Notes: generated from the letters alone by a model not told the origin. 64,000 bases of DNA from Synechocystis sp. PCC 7509 (GCF_000332075.2 NZ_ALVU02000001.1:868001-932000), one strand, 5' to 3'. Counted from the stretch's first letter, positions 32,601 to 42,368 are shown. Program-made: numbers and translations.

Positions 32601-33797
32601 CTAGCTTTTTGTAGATTTGGCGATCGCACCTAATTGTAAACTAGGCGGAAAACTACCATCATCCTTAATCCGCTTGATATCAGCTTCGGAAAAGGGCTTT
32701 TGCAGCTTTGCACCTACCGCCCTAACAATATCACCACGATCTATTATCCCTGCTACCGCGTCGGCGGGAGAAAGAACTATAATTCTTGGCAATTGCTGGG
32801 TTTCTAGCCGATTAATTACTTCGACTAGCGGTGTAGATTCTGTAACGGAGGGAACGTCGGTTAAAGGATGCAATATATCGTGCAAAGTTTTATTTTCCCA
32901 CTCGCTACGCTCTACCGCCCGTAAATCATCTATTGACACTGTGCCTCGGTATCTGCCCTCAGAAGCGGCAAAATAGACCTCTGGGGCGGTGGTTTGGAGT
33001 AAATAGGTATCTGCAAAAGAACGCAGGCTTTGATCGGCATCAATGACCCGAAAATCGCTGCTAACGGCATCACTAGCTACCAACTTCAGCAAAATTTCTT
33101 GCAAGGAAGTCACGCTGTTATAGGCGTTGGCATTACGAATCCCAAACCAACCAAGTAAAGCAATCCATAAGCCAGTAATTAATTCGCCTGTAAAAAAGTC
33201 TATGGCTAAACCCGCCGCGATCGCACTCCAACCTAAAACTAACCCCGCCCGTGCTGCCCAATGTACAGCTTTAAAGCGATCGCCTGTAACTTTCCATACT
33301 GCCGCTTTCAATACTTGTCCGCCATCTAAAGGTAAGCCCGGAATGAGGTTAAACAAGGCTAATACGATGTTGATTTTGGCTAAATCCCCAGTCATGGCAC
33401 TGACTAAACTACCGCTTGGTAAGGCAATACTAAGCAGCGTCAAAATTACAAATAATCCAATACTAACGGCGGGTCCGGCGATCGCAACTTGAAACGCGCC
33501 TCCTGGAGTTTTTGATTCTTCTTCAATTGCGGCGATTCCACCAAAGAAAAATAAAGTAATTGATTTAACTTTAATTCCCTGCTGTTGTGCTACTAAACTA
33601 TGACCGAGTTCGTGCAATAATACTGAACCAAACAGCATTAAAGCCATTACTAGCCCTGCACTCCAAGATAGTACGCTTCCCCATTGAGTGTAAGCAACGC
33701 CAAAATTTACTGTAGCGATCGCTAAAATCCCAAACCATAGCGGATCTAAAAATAAAGGGATTTCAAATAAAGATCCAACTCGCCAACCTGTTTGCAT
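32601..33797 (-). CDS. Site-2 protease family (M50) membrane metalloprotease with CBS domains
   Basis: 398 residues. Zinc ligands His62 and His66 with Glu63 (LLHELGHSLVAQ) and the second motif NLIPGLPLDGG (Asp158) give an intact rhomboid-like M50B active site inside six membrane segments. The C-terminal part, residues about 240-380, holds paired CBS domains (VFTRG-like IDDLR and PLVEVINRLETQQLPRIIVL), which bind nucleotides. It performs regulated intramembrane proteolysis in the plasma or thylakoid membrane. It is convergent with the ligase gene across repeats. Confidence 0.9.
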   Translation of the reverse strand: MQTGWRVGSLFEIPLFLDPLWFGILAIATVNFGVAYTQWGSVLSWSAGLVMALMLFGSVLLHELGHSLVAQQQGIKVKSITLFFFGGIAAIEEESKTPGGAFQVAIAGPAVSIGLFVILTLLSIALPSGSLVSAMTGDLAKINIVLALFNLIPGLPLDGGQVLKAAVWKVTGDRFKAVHWAARAGLVLGWSAIAAGLAIDFFTGELITGLWIALLGWFGIRNANAYNSVTSLQEILLKLVASDAVSSDFRVIDADQSLRSFADTYLLQTTAPEVYFAASEGRYRGTVSIDDLRAVERSEWENKTLHDILHPLTDVPSVTESTPLVEVINRLETQQLPRIIVLSPADAVAGIIDRGDIVRAVGAKLQKPFSEADIKRIKDDGSFPPSLQLGAIAKSTKS

Positions 33798-33930
33798 GGC
33801 ATTTTCCTATAACTAAATATTTCCAGGCGACGGACATATTAACCTGTAACTTCTAGAATAGACAATTGCCCTTTAACAGGGCGACGGCTAACCGTTCGCA
33901 TAATCCGTACTTGCAAAAGTTTAATCAATA

Positions 33931-34045
33931 AAGGGCGCAGAAATGCGCCCCTACATTAGACTTTCTGCGTAAATAATCTTTCGCCCCCTTGACCCCCAAG
34001 TCTGGGGGAACTGGATCTCAATTCCCCCAGACTTGGGCGATTTAG
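33931..34045. repeat. Intergenic palindromes between site-2 protease and psaK genes
   Basis: A copy of the GGGCGCA...TGCGCCC palindrome (33933-33950) is followed by a larger inverted repeat built on CCCCCAAGTCTGGGGGAA and TTCCCCCAGACTTGGG (about 33987-34038). No gene is seen in 33798-34089. Confidence 0.7.
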
Positions 34046-34089
34046 AGGGGGCAATCCTTGATTCGTACAAGAAGTCTAGTTAAAATTTT

Positions 34090-34371
34090 TTACTTCAATG
34101 CACCGATATTTGTTAGTCCCAAAACGGTAGCAATACCGATAATATGACCAAAGCTCATTGAAGCTAAAAACGTACCAACGCTAGGATTGTTGAACAGCGC
34201 CGGGAATGGTAAAGGCATTTTAGGGCCAGCTTGAGGATAGCGAATAGTTCTACCCGCAATAAACAAGATTACTAAGCTAATACCTACAATAATCGCTGTT
34301 CCCGTCCAGCTCCATCGTACAGTGTCAGGAACTGTTGGCTGGACTGCGGCTAGTAACATCAAATTAAGCAA
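34090..34371 (-). CDS. psaK: Photosystem I subunit PsaK
   Basis: 93 residues. Two hydrophobic helices ([16 protein letters not shown] and [13 protein letters not shown]) around the conserved stromal loop [15 protein letters not shown] match PsaK. A short N-terminal leader is typical. It sits at the edge of photosystem I in thylakoids. Confidence 0.96.
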   Translation of the reverse strand: MLNLMLLAAVQPTVPDTVRWSWTGTAIIVGISLVILFIAGRTIRYPQAGPKMPLPFPALFNNPSVGTFLASMSFGHIIGIATVLGLTNIGALK

Positions 34372-34479
34372 GGTGTATTCCTCCCGAAAACAAGGATATT
34401 AACAACTTATTATCAAAATAGACTGGCATAAAACCAAAATCTGTTTTAAAAGTTAATTAAAGATTTGATAAGAATTGCA

Positions 34480-35115
34480 ATGCGAGTCAAAATTTGTGGG
34501 ATTACAAAACCAGACCAAGGAAAAGCGATCGCTTCCATAGGTGCTAACGCCCTTGGTTTTATCTGCGTACCAGCTTCACCTCGCTATGTCACCTCTGGGC
34601 AGATTCTAGCAGTCACAGAACTAATCCCAGACAATGTAGGGTGTATAGGTGTTTTTGCTAATAGTACCATTGCCCAAATAAACCAGATAGTCGCGGAGGG
34701 TGGTTTAACCGGGGTACAGTTACACGGCGACGAATCCCCAGATTTTTGCGCCCAGCTTCGCCAAGTTTTGCCCAAGGTAGAAATTATCAAAGCGCTCAGG
34801 GTGAAAAACTCCCAAGCGCTAAAAGAAGTAGATATTTATACAAGTTACGTTGATACTTTATTACTTGATGCCTATCATCCTCAACAATTAGGCGGTACAG
34901 GGAAAACTTTAGATTGGGATACTTTGCAAGAATTTAAACCTAAATGTGCTTGGTTACTAGCTGGAGGTTTGACCCCCAACAATATAGTTGAGGCTTTAAG
35001 TCAAGTAAAACCTAACGGAATTGATTTATCTAGCGGTGTGGAACGAAATCCTGGAGACAAAGACTTGGATAAAGTCTCTCAGCTATTTGAGCAATTAAAA
35101 TCGATTAAAAATTAA
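34480..35115 (+). CDS. trpF: Phosphoribosylanthranilate isomerase
   Basis: 211 residues from ATG 34480; an in-frame TTG at 34465 would add five residues. It shows [18 protein letters not shown] (catalytic Cys), [27 protein letters not shown] (catalytic Asp) and the phosphate site [16 protein letters not shown]. It catalyses the Amadori step of tryptophan synthesis in the cytosol. It is divergent from psaK. Confidence 0.95.
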   Translation: MRVKICGITKPDQGKAIASIGANALGFICVPASPRYVTSGQILAVTELIPDNVGCIGVFANSTIAQINQIVAEGGLTGVQLHGDESPDFCAQLRQVLPKVEIIKALRVKNSQALKEVDIYTSYVDTLLLDAYHPQQLGGTGKTLDWDTLQEFKPKCAWLLAGGLTPNNIVEALSQVKPNGIDLSSGVERNPGDKDLDKVSQLFEQLKSIKN

Positions 35116-35238
35116 TTAAATGCAGAAATTGAATTAATAAATCTCAAATTCTGCATCAATTATGAGGTTTTTGTTGTCTTTAATACAAATTAATTAGGGA
35201 ATTATTTTGAATGTCTTATCTAGGATCATAAAAAACTA

Positions 35239-35822
35239 ATGTGCCTAAATCAATTACAGCCAAAAAAACCTTGTTGTAGTTGGAAATGGCATGGTAGGGC
35301 ATAAGTTTATAGAGGAAATTATTGCCACTGGTGCAAAGGATTCTTGAAATATTATAATATTTTGCGAAGAACCGCGCGTAGCCTACGAGCGAGTAAATTT
35401 AAGTGGCTATTTTTCCGGTAAAACCGCCGCAGACTTAACTTTAGTTACACCGGGCTTATATCAAGAAAATAATATTAAAATTCATATAGGCGATCGCACA
35501 ATAGAGATCGAACGTCAACAAAAAGTAGTTCATAGTGCTAACGCTTTAGCAATTAGTTACGATAAATTAGTATTAGCGACAGGTTCTTTTCCTTTTGTCC
35601 CGCCCATTAAAGGCAAAGATACCGCCGGGACATTTTTTATCGCACGATTGAAGACTTGAAAGCCATGTCTGCGTATACCAAAAATTGCCAAGCTGGGGTA
35701 GTAATTGGTGGTGATTTATTAGGCTTAGAATGTGCTAACGCTATAAAAAATATGGGTTTAAAAACTCATGTAGTCGAGTTTGCATCGCGATTAATGCCCA
35801 CGCAAATAATAGAGTACAAATA
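35239..35822 (+). pseudogene. Remnant of an NAD(P)H nitrite reductase large subunit (nirB-like)
   Basis: The frames together read as the FAD/NAD-binding N-terminus of NirB: LVVVGNGMVGHKFIEEI, EEPRVAYERVNLSGYF, LATGSFPFVPPIKGKD, YRTIEDLKAMSAY, GVVIGGDLLGLECANAI, VVEFASRLMPTQ. Lesions: a frame change in the A-run near 35261-35270, an in-frame TGA (35344-35346) where Trp is usual, a frameshift near 35636-35640, and truncation after MPTQ. It is an old, inactive fragment of about 190 codons from a protein of more than 800. It sits just before the accessory cluster. Confidence 0.85.
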
Positions 35823-35880
35823 GCAACAAGCTAAGTGCATTATCCTAGAAGATAAGAATGCCAGGATAAAGAGTTTCGCC

Positions 35881-36453
35881 ATGAGCCAGACTACAACCGA
35901 TAGAGTGCGCTGGACTACAAAAGACATAGAACTTTTAGCCAACAGCAATGAAGGTACTCGCTATGAAATTGTTGACGGAGAATTGTTTGTGACCAAAGCG
36001 CCCCATTGGACACATCAAACTACTTGTGGCAATATTTGCTTTGAATTAGAACATTGGTCAAGAGATAAAGGCTTAGGGCGGGCTACTATCAATCCTGGCA
36101 TCATCTTTACAGATAGCGACAACGTAATTCCCGATATAGCTTGGGCTAGTAACGAACGATTAGCAGTTTTGCTAGACGATGCGGGACCTTTGACGGGCGC
36201 ACCAGAATTAGTTGTAGAAGTATTATCCCCCGGTGCAGAACAAGAGCGTCGAGACAGGGAAGCTAAATTAAAACTCTATTCTTTAAGAGGAGTACAAGAG
36301 TATTGGATTGTAGACTGGCGGTTGGAAACAGTGGAGATTTATCGCCGCGAAAATGCCGCCTTAGTATTAGTAGCAACGCTGACAAGTGAGAATGAATTAA
36401 TTTCGCCCTTGTTACCAGATTTTGCTTGTACTGTAGGGCGGTTTTTTGAGTGA
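35881..36453 (+). CDS. Uma2 family (DUF820) PD-(D/E)XK nuclease-fold protein
   Basis: 190 residues, the classic Uma2 length. It has GTRYEIVDGELFV, VIPDIAWAS, the core ELVVEVLSPGAEQERRDRE and LKLYSLRGVQEYWIVDW with the conserved Asp, Glu and Lys. The function of the family is not settled. It overlaps or abuts the region of the toxin-antitoxin operator. Confidence 0.92.
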   Translation: MSQTTTDRVRWTTKDIELLANSNEGTRYEIVDGELFVTKAPHWTHQTTCGNICFELEHWSRDKGLGRATINPGIIFTDSDNVIPDIAWASNERLAVLLDDAGPLTGAPELVVEVLSPGAEQERRDREAKLKLYSLRGVQEYWIVDWRLETVEIYRRENAALVLVATLTSENELISPLLPDFACTVGRFFE

Positions 36454-36461
36454 TAATTTCA

Positions 36462-36482
36462 TATACGGCAAATTGCCGTATA
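36462..36482. promoter_or_regulatory. Palindromic operator of the TacA/TacT pair
   Basis: TATACGGCAA and its perfect complement TTGCCGTATA flank one central base, 42 bases before the antitoxin ATG. RHH antitoxins of this class repress their operon through such palindromes. Confidence 0.7.
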
Positions 36483-36524
36483 CAATTAAAGCTATCAGCT
36501 TACACAGATTTCTATTTTACTAAT

Positions 36525-36812
36525 ATGGAGATTGCACCCCAGCAAAAATTAATAGCACGGCTTGAGGCTCGTGTTAGTCCAGAAACTAAAGCTCTTTTGC
36601 AAAAAGCAGCAGATTTAGAAGGGCGTACCCTAACCGATTTTGTTGCTGCAAGCGCTCAAGCAGAAGCTTACAGAGTGATTGAGAAACATCAAACACTTAA
36701 ACTCAGTGCTGAAGATAGTATTGCTTTTGTCAATGCGCTGCTCAATCCTCCCCAACCTAATGATGCTTTGCAGGCGGCGGCTTTACGCTACAAGCAAATA
36801 ATGTCAGTTTAA
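36525..36812 (+). CDS. tacA: DUF1778 ribbon-helix-helix antitoxin
   Basis: 95 residues from ATG 36525 (MEIAPQQKLIARLEARVSPE); an in-frame ATG-less extension to 36450 overlaps the operator and is rejected. RHH domain residues about 8-50 (LEARVSPETKALLQKAADLE, GRTLTDFVAASA), then a C-terminal toxin-binding tail (FVNALLNPPQPNDAL). It neutralises the acetyltransferase toxin and represses the operon. The stop overlaps the toxin start (TAATG). Confidence 0.9.
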   Translation: MEIAPQQKLIARLEARVSPETKALLQKAADLEGRTLTDFVAASAQAEAYRVIEKHQTLKLSAEDSIAFVNALLNPPQPNDALQAAALRYKQIMSV

Positions 36813-37330
36813 TGGGATTCAAAATTGAGCTATTTGAAAGCCGTAGGCATTCTCGTTCAGGCTTCTGTTGTGGGATAGATAGTTTAGACAGCTATGTAAG
36901 CAAACAAGCATCTCAGGATCTCAAAAGACGAGTATCAACGGTGTTTGTCTTAATTAATGAGCCTGAAACTAATGTTTTGGCTTACTACACGCTCTCATCC
37001 TACACTGTTGAAGTTAAAGCTCTAAACGAAGATTTTGCCAAAAACTTACCTCGTTACCCATTATTGCCAGCTACATTGTTAGGTCGCCTTGCCGTTGATA
37101 ATAAATACAAAGGTAATAGATTTGGTGAGTTGCTGCTGGTGGATGCTCTCAAAAAATCTCTAGATGTATCCTTGCAAATTGCATCTTTAGCTGTAGTCGC
37201 AGAATCCTTAGATGAAAAAGCTTCGGGCTTTTATCTCAAATATGGCTTCCAACAGTTTAAGCAAGATCCTTTAAAGCTATATCTACCCATGAAATCCATC
37301 GCCAAACTTTGTGCAAAACTGAGTATTTAG
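36812..37330 (+). CDS. tacT: GNAT toxin, tRNA-acetylating TacT type
   Basis: 172 residues. GNAT fold with FCCGIDSLDSYV near the N-terminus, acetyl-CoA motif LLGRLAVDNKYKGNRFGELL and the catalytic-tail SGFYLKYGFQQF. Toxins of this family acetylate the amino group of charged tRNA and stop translation. It is encoded with the TacA-like antitoxin by a one-base-overlap operon. A TacT-like role is inferred from the family; the substrate tRNA is not known. Confidence 0.9.
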   Translation: MGFKIELFESRRHSRSGFCCGIDSLDSYVSKQASQDLKRRVSTVFVLINEPETNVLAYYTLSSYTVEVKALNEDFAKNLPRYPLLPATLLGRLAVDNKYKGNRFGELLLVDALKKSLDVSLQIASLAVVAESLDEKASGFYLKYGFQQFKQDPLKLYLPMKSIAKLCAKLSI

Positions 37331-37351
37331 AATAATTGGCATGATAAGTAA

Positions 37352-37397
37352 TAGGCGATTGCATATTTTTATTGAAGTGGTAAAGTGCGATCGCCTA
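37352..37397. terminator. Hairpin between convergent toxin and protease genes
   Basis: TAGGCGATTGCA (37352-37363) pairs with TGCGATCGCCTA (37386-37397), with one wobble-type mismatch. It lies between the tacT stop and the stop codon of the subtilisin gene. Confidence 0.55.
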
Positions 37398-39983
37398 ATA
37401 ACTTTCTATCTGTTGCTTAACTTCTATCTCAACTTGCGCCTCAATAAGTGCAGCATAAATTGGAATATTATTTTCTACTGCCTCAAAACTAACGACAAGC
37501 GAGTATGGAACTTGCGCGTCTGGATCGTTGTTCCAACCTTCATGTCCAACTACTGCTAGACAAAACGCTTCGGTTAGCTCAAATGACTTTAAAGTAGCCC
37601 AATCTTTCTGGATAGTACCTGCGCTTCTAGATACACCTCTAACTGTTCCGTGATTATTTTGCTTACCCAGAGTCCATTTAAACAATCCTTCTCCTTTCTC
37701 AGCATCTTCTGGAGCATCATACTCTTGTAAAATCCTCGCTAGAAACCTTTTTGAATCTTCTCCTTTTTTACTGCAATCCCAGTCAAGCCAAGTAGAAAGA
37801 TACTTTCTACGGTTTCTACGAGTTCGGCGTGGTTGTGCTTTGTAAGATAGTGTAACTTCTACCAAGATATCAAAAGCCTCTCCCTGCGATCGCAATTGTT
37901 CTGGTAGCTTGACCTGATAAACATGAGCCTGTCCAGCTTTAAGTGATGGTTCTGCTGTTGTCATCAACGTAATGCGGTGAGGAGAATTACTCAAAGCCCG
38001 TTTAAGGTTAACCAGACCATAACCCATTTGACGAATAACTTGCAGTTTGTCAGCATTCTGTTCCATTGCCCATGCTGACCACCTAGCTGATTGTACTATT
38101 AACGCTCGATAAAGAAGGCAACTTTCCTTTGGTAACTCAGCCGCGAGACACGCTGCAATATAGCTAACTTTTGGCGCAGCAAATGATGTGCCAATATTGT
38201 CTGAGTCAAAGGCTGAACCACCACTTAAAGTTGACCGTACCAATTCAGGACAAACATTTGTAGGGTAAATAAGGTTAGGTGGGATACTTTCATCTTTTAC
38301 TAAATCTCCGCCATATTCAACTACTTCCGGTTTGATCGTACCCCAAAGTCCTAACCCAGAGCAGGAAAAAGCTGATGGTTTATCTTGTTCTGCAATCGAA
38401 GAATAAGGTGGTACGTGATATGAAGCTGAAGAAATGGAGCCAACAGTCAAAGCTTGAAAACTTTGGGCAGGGTTAGCAATTCTGCATGATTTTTCAAATA
38501 AATAATCTGGGTATGGTCGATTAGCTGCAAGATGTTCGCTAATAGAGAGCCTTGTCGCGCCTACTTTGTTGTTTATAGGTAAGTTTCCGGCTGCTACGAT
38601 AAAAAGAATATCCCTTTGCCATGTCAGATTATCAATAGTTGCTGCCCACGCACTCATACACTGAGTTCCACAAGGAACAGCCCCAGTAATAGAATGATTA
38701 AAAATTCTTGTATTCGTTCTATTGTTGTAAAAATCTACAATATCCCCTAACAAATTTGGTGGGAATAACTTGTCAGGTAACTTACAATCTTTATCTAATC
38801 CTCTAGCATTTTGTATCCAACAAACAGCTTTTTCCCTTCCACTACGAGGTATATTTCTAGGATAAAGCACTGCACCTGCTACTCTAGTTCCGTGTCCTCC
38901 ATTATTGACATAATCAGCAGTTTTATCAATTTCTCCAGGAATCCAAGATTTTGAGTTTTGCGAATCAATTGCTGCTTTAAGAAGAGAATGCCCCTCTTGA
39001 ATGCCACTATCTATAATACATACTTTTGGAGCATCTGGTTCTGGTGGTTCAAGTTGAAATGGAGGAGAAGCGTTGTTATGCAAGCTTATTGGCTGAAGAT
39101 GCTCAACAAATTTATCTGGTTCACTAACATCAAAAACATACGGGAAGTTAGAAACTAAATCTTTTAATCCATTACCGGAAATTTGAACTCGACAGGAAAA
39201 ACTATCTGATAATTCAGCAGAACTGGGAACAATCCCGTCAACTATATTTAATATTTCTCCTTGATATAAACTAACAAACTTTGTTAATTCATCCTCTCTT
39301 TGTGATTTTAAATCATCCCATTCTTGATAGGTAAGATCCCGTTTATTTATCCAATTTATAATTTTTTTAGAGTAGGTTTCTTTTGTGTCGCTATCTGTTT
39401 CCTCTGGGTAGTTAGGTAATTTTGATTTAATCCCTATACAAGCAATTCCTACATCCACAGTATAGATTTGCTGACCGTTAATTTTATCCCACTCACTGAG
39501 CAAGTCAGGTGACAAAATGTATTCTGGTAGTTTATCCCCCTCCAGTAATTCCCATATCTCGCCAACTTTACCCGATCGTTGTTCTTCGTTAATAAATTTT
39601 TCTATCTTTTTTTGTAATTCGCTTAGTTCTATATCAGCAGACGCACCAATAATATATCCATCTTCTAGTTCAGCAATTAATTCAATACCATAGGATTTTA
39701 AACTTGCTGGATCGAAAGCAGAGGGATCAATTTTTAAAATAAGCGGTTTGGCATTGGGGAGGGGAGGTTTTGCTTCTTGCTCTCGTTTTTCTTGAGTGTC
39801 TTGCCAATAAAATATTATGGATTCTATAGAGTTTTTTAACCTACTGCCATGTCCTTGACGATTACCAAAATTTTCAGTAGTTCGAGGATTTTGTTGCCTA
39901 GCGCCTCCTCTAGAAAGTTCAGCAGATCCTGTTCTTACAAGACTAAGCTGAATATGGGGAAATTTATTAGCCCGTTCTACCAT
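37395..39983 (-). CDS. ietS: Subtilisin-like protease of an IetAS-type defence pair
   Basis: 862 residues, no signal peptide, so cytoplasmic. An N-terminal half of about 315 residues without recognised motif precedes an S8 domain with a full triad: Asp325 (VCIIDSGIQEGH), His364 (NGGHGTRVAG), Ser600 (IGTSFAAPK), and oxyanion Asn467 (VAAGN). The C-terminus is a beta-rich region of about 200 residues. The pair with a one-gene-upstream AAA ATPase (23-base gap) matches the two-gene IetAS arrangement, first seen as a plasmid-stability system and later listed among anti-phage systems. The target is unknown. Confidence 0.8.
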   Translation of the reverse strand: MVERANKFPHIQLSLVRTGSAELSRGGARQQNPRTTENFGNRQGHGSRLKNSIESIIFYWQDTQEKREQEAKPPLPNAKPLILKIDPSAFDPASLKSYGIELIAELEDGYIIGASADIELSELQKKIEKFINEEQRSGKVGEIWELLEGDKLPEYILSPDLLSEWDKINGQQIYTVDVGIACIGIKSKLPNYPEETDSDTKETYSKKIINWINKRDLTYQEWDDLKSQREDELTKFVSLYQGEILNIVDGIVPSSAELSDSFSCRVQISGNGLKDLVSNFPYVFDVSEPDKFVEHLQPISLHNNASPPFQLEPPEPDAPKVCIIDSGIQEGHSLLKAAIDSQNSKSWIPGEIDKTADYVNNGGHGTRVAGAVLYPRNIPRSGREKAVCWIQNARGLDKDCKLPDKLFPPNLLGDIVDFYNNRTNTRIFNHSITGAVPCGTQCMSAWAATIDNLTWQRDILFIVAAGNLPINNKVGATRLSISEHLAANRPYPDYLFEKSCRIANPAQSFQALTVGSISSASYHVPPYSSIAEQDKPSAFSCSGLGLWGTIKPEVVEYGGDLVKDESIPPNLIYPTNVCPELVRSTLSGGSAFDSDNIGTSFAAPKVSYIAACLAAELPKESCLLYRALIVQSARWSAWAMEQNADKLQVIRQMGYGLVNLKRALSNSPHRITLMTTAEPSLKAGQAHVYQVKLPEQLRSQGEAFDILVEVTLSYKAQPRRTRRNRRKYLSTWLDWDCSKKGEDSKRFLARILQEYDAPEDAEKGEGLFKWTLGKQNNHGTVRGVSRSAGTIQKDWATLKSFELTEAFCLAVVGHEGWNNDPDAQVPYSLVVSFEAVENNIPIYAALIEAQVEIEVKQQIESY

Positions 39984-40006
39984 TTACTTCTCCACACACC
40001 AAAAAC

Positions 40007-41017
40007 TTAATTCCAGGACACTTTACTTTCTTTAATCGCTTCTTCTAAATGTTCCTGAATAACCAAATCTTCTCGTTCAAGAATTGCTCTTTTAGCTGCA
40101 TCTTGTGCAACCCGCACAACTTGAGCCGCAGAAAAACCTTCCATCTGCTTGACGATCGCTAACCAATTGATAGCACCTATTTCAACAGCAGATAATGTAT
40201 CTTTTAGGATAATTTCTAACTCTTTTGCTCCTGGTTTTGGTACTTCAATCAAGTCATCAAATCGTCGCCAGAGTGCAGTATCTAGAGACTTATTGAGATT
40301 GGTAGCAGCTACCAGAAGACCTGACGATGGTTCATATTCATCCAAAATTTGCAGAAATGTATTCACTACTCGCTTGATCTCTCCTACTTCTTGATTATCC
40401 TGGCGGGACTTGGCAATAGAGTCACATTCATCAAGAAACAATAAACAGGGGTATTTTGCTGCATCCTCAAACACAAGCCTCAAATTGCTAGCTGTTTCTC
40501 CTAAATAAGACGAAACCATAGCATCAAACCGTACTTTAATTAGTGGTAAACCTGTATTCCAGGCTAAACGCTCGGCTCCTAATGTCTTTCCACAACCTGG
40601 GGAACCGTATAATAGGATCTTTTGCCGATAACGAAGCCCGTAGTGAGCAAGTCTGTCTCTTGCCGCATACTCACGTTCAATGCGGCGGAAACGTTTTTCA
40701 ATATTTTCCGGCAATACCATATGATGCCGTAGATTTTCTCTTTGTATAATAGTAACTAGAGGCAAAAGACTTCGCTTGCTAGTTGGTAGTTCGCTAAAAG
40801 TTTGTAATTGTTTTGGGATCAGGGAAGTAGGCTGGCTACGATTAGTAAAATTATCTTGCTGGTTGCTCTTGGTAATGTTTTCTAACTGTTCGGCTAGAAG
40901 CGTATGTCCTTTTTTCCGCTCCTCCTGAATTACTAAGTACGTCAATTTGTCGATCGCCACTACATCTGAACTGGCGATCGCTTTAAAAAATCTTTTGAGA
41001 AGCTCTGCTTTCATCAT
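40007..41017 (-). CDS. ietA: AAA ATPase of an IetAS-type defence pair
   Basis: 336 residues. After a 95-residue helical N-terminal domain comes an AAA+ module: Walker A GSPGCGKT (138-145), pore-like region SSYLGET, Walker B LLFLDECDS (192-200), sensor 1 LVAATN and arginine fingers in WRRFDDLIEVP. It resembles membrane-protease and classic-clade AAA proteins. The first gene of the pair, 23 bases before the subtilisin gene. In such systems the ATPase is thought to restrain or deliver substrates to the protease. Confidence 0.8.
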   Translation of the reverse strand: MMKAELLKRFFKAIASSDVVAIDKLTYLVIQEERKKGHTLLAEQLENITKSNQQDNFTNRSQPTSLIPKQLQTFSELPTSKRSLLPLVTIIQRENLRHHMVLPENIEKRFRRIEREYAARDRLAHYGLRYRQKILLYGSPGCGKTLGAERLAWNTGLPLIKVRFDAMVSSYLGETASNLRLVFEDAAKYPCLLFLDECDSIAKSRQDNQEVGEIKRVVNTFLQILDEYEPSSGLLVAATNLNKSLDTALWRRFDDLIEVPKPGAKELEIILKDTLSAVEIGAINWLAIVKQMEGFSAAQVVRVAQDAAKRAILEREDLVIQEHLEEAIKESKVSWN

Positions 41018-41258
41018 GCTCCTCAGTATAAAGGTTTGTGTGAGGCTATTCCAGCTAGCTTTTTACGATCATTATAATACATTTGTACTATTTAAGCCAG
41101 TAAGAACACTTTTTATTCTGTGACTTAATCCATAAGTTACAAAAGTAATTTTAACTAAATTGTTGGCTGTTGCAATGAGAGGATTGAGTAACACGGGCGA
41201 TCGCATCTTCTTATCCAGATACGTTAATCTATCTTTAATTGGCAAAAAGGAAACTGCA

Positions 41259-42368
41259 ATGAATTGGTGGCAACGACTGAAAAAAAATCCTTTAGCCCGA
41301 TTTGGGGCAATATTGCTGTTAATTTTCTATATATCAGTATTTGCGGCGGATTTTGTTGCACCTTACGATCCTTACGATGCTCAAGCAAATGGCTCTTTAT
41401 TACCGCCTACTCAAATTTATTGGAATGATGAGGCGGGTTTTGGCCCTCATGTTTATCCTACAACTCAGGGTAAGACAGATTTAGAAACAGGCGATCGCAA
41501 ATTAATTGTAGATCGTCAAAAACCTGCCTGGTTGCGGCTATTTGTCACTGGTGCGCCCTATCAAATGTTTAAGTTCAGTCTGCCTTTACCTCCTACTTTT
41601 CAAGAAGTAGAAATATTTGGCGGTATTCCTGGAAATCTGCACTTATTTGGGACATCGGGAGACGCAAAGTTTAATCTCTTGGGTACAGATGAACAAGGGC
41701 GCGATCAATTTACGCGATTATTGCATGGTGGGCGAATTAGTCTCAGTATCGGCTTACTAGGGATTGCGATTACTTTCCCTTTGGGTATGATTGTGGGCGG
41801 TATTTCTGGCTACTTTGGCGGCTGGACAGATAGTATTATTATGCGCTTGGTAGAAGTGCTGATGACTATTCCCAGTTTGTACCTTTTAGTTGCTTTAGCG
41901 GCGGTTTTGCCCCCAGGATTGAGTAGTAGCGAAAAATTTATTTTAATTGTCTTAATTACTTCTTTTATTGCCTGGGCGGGTTTGGCAAGGGTAATTCGCG
42001 GACAAGTGCTATCAATTAAAGAGCGCGAATTTGTCCAAGCAGCTAAAGCTATGGGTGGCGATTCGTTTTACATTATTATCCGCCACGTTTTGCCCCAAAC
42101 TGCTAGTTATATTATTATCTCTGCAACTCTTGCCGTGCCGAGCTTTATTGTGGCAGAATCGGTACTTAGTTTGATTGGTTTGGGCATTCAGCAACCCGAT
42201 CCTTCTTGGGGTAATATGCTGTCGCTGGCAACTAATGCCTCAATTTTGGTGCTGCAACCTTGGTTAGTTTGGCCCCCAGCATTATTAATTATTCTTACGG
42301 TATTGGCGTTTAATTTGCTCGGTGATGGGTTGCGCGATGCTTTAGATCCCCGGAGTATTCGGCGATAG
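41259..42368 (+). CDS. Peptide/nickel-type ABC transporter permease (DppC-like)
   Basis: 369 residues from ATG 41259, chosen because AAGGAAA precedes it by 7 bases; an extension to 41160 is not conserved-looking. An N-terminal membrane segment, a periplasmic insertion of about 130 residues, then a five-helix BPD permease core with the EAA loop (EFVQAAKAMGGDSFYIIIRH) match DppC/OppC. The large insertion is typical of cyanobacterial members. Its partner permease, ATPases and binding protein are not in the window. It overlaps the menC 3' end by 27 bases, convergent. Confidence 0.85.
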   Translation: MNWWQRLKKNPLARFGAILLLIFYISVFAADFVAPYDPYDAQANGSLLPPTQIYWNDEAGFGPHVYPTTQGKTDLETGDRKLIVDRQKPAWLRLFVTGAPYQMFKFSLPLPPTFQEVEIFGGIPGNLHLFGTSGDAKFNLLGTDEQGRDQFTRLLHGGRISLSIGLLGIAITFPLGMIVGGISGYFGGWTDSIIMRLVEVLMTIPSLYLLVALAAVLPPGLSSSEKFILIVLITSFIAWAGLARVIRGQVLSIKEREFVQAAKAMGGDSFYIIIRHVLPQTASYIIISATLAVPSFIVAESVLSLIGLGIQQPDPSWGNMLSLATNASILVLQPWLVWPPALLIILTVLAFNLLGDGLRDALDPRSIRR

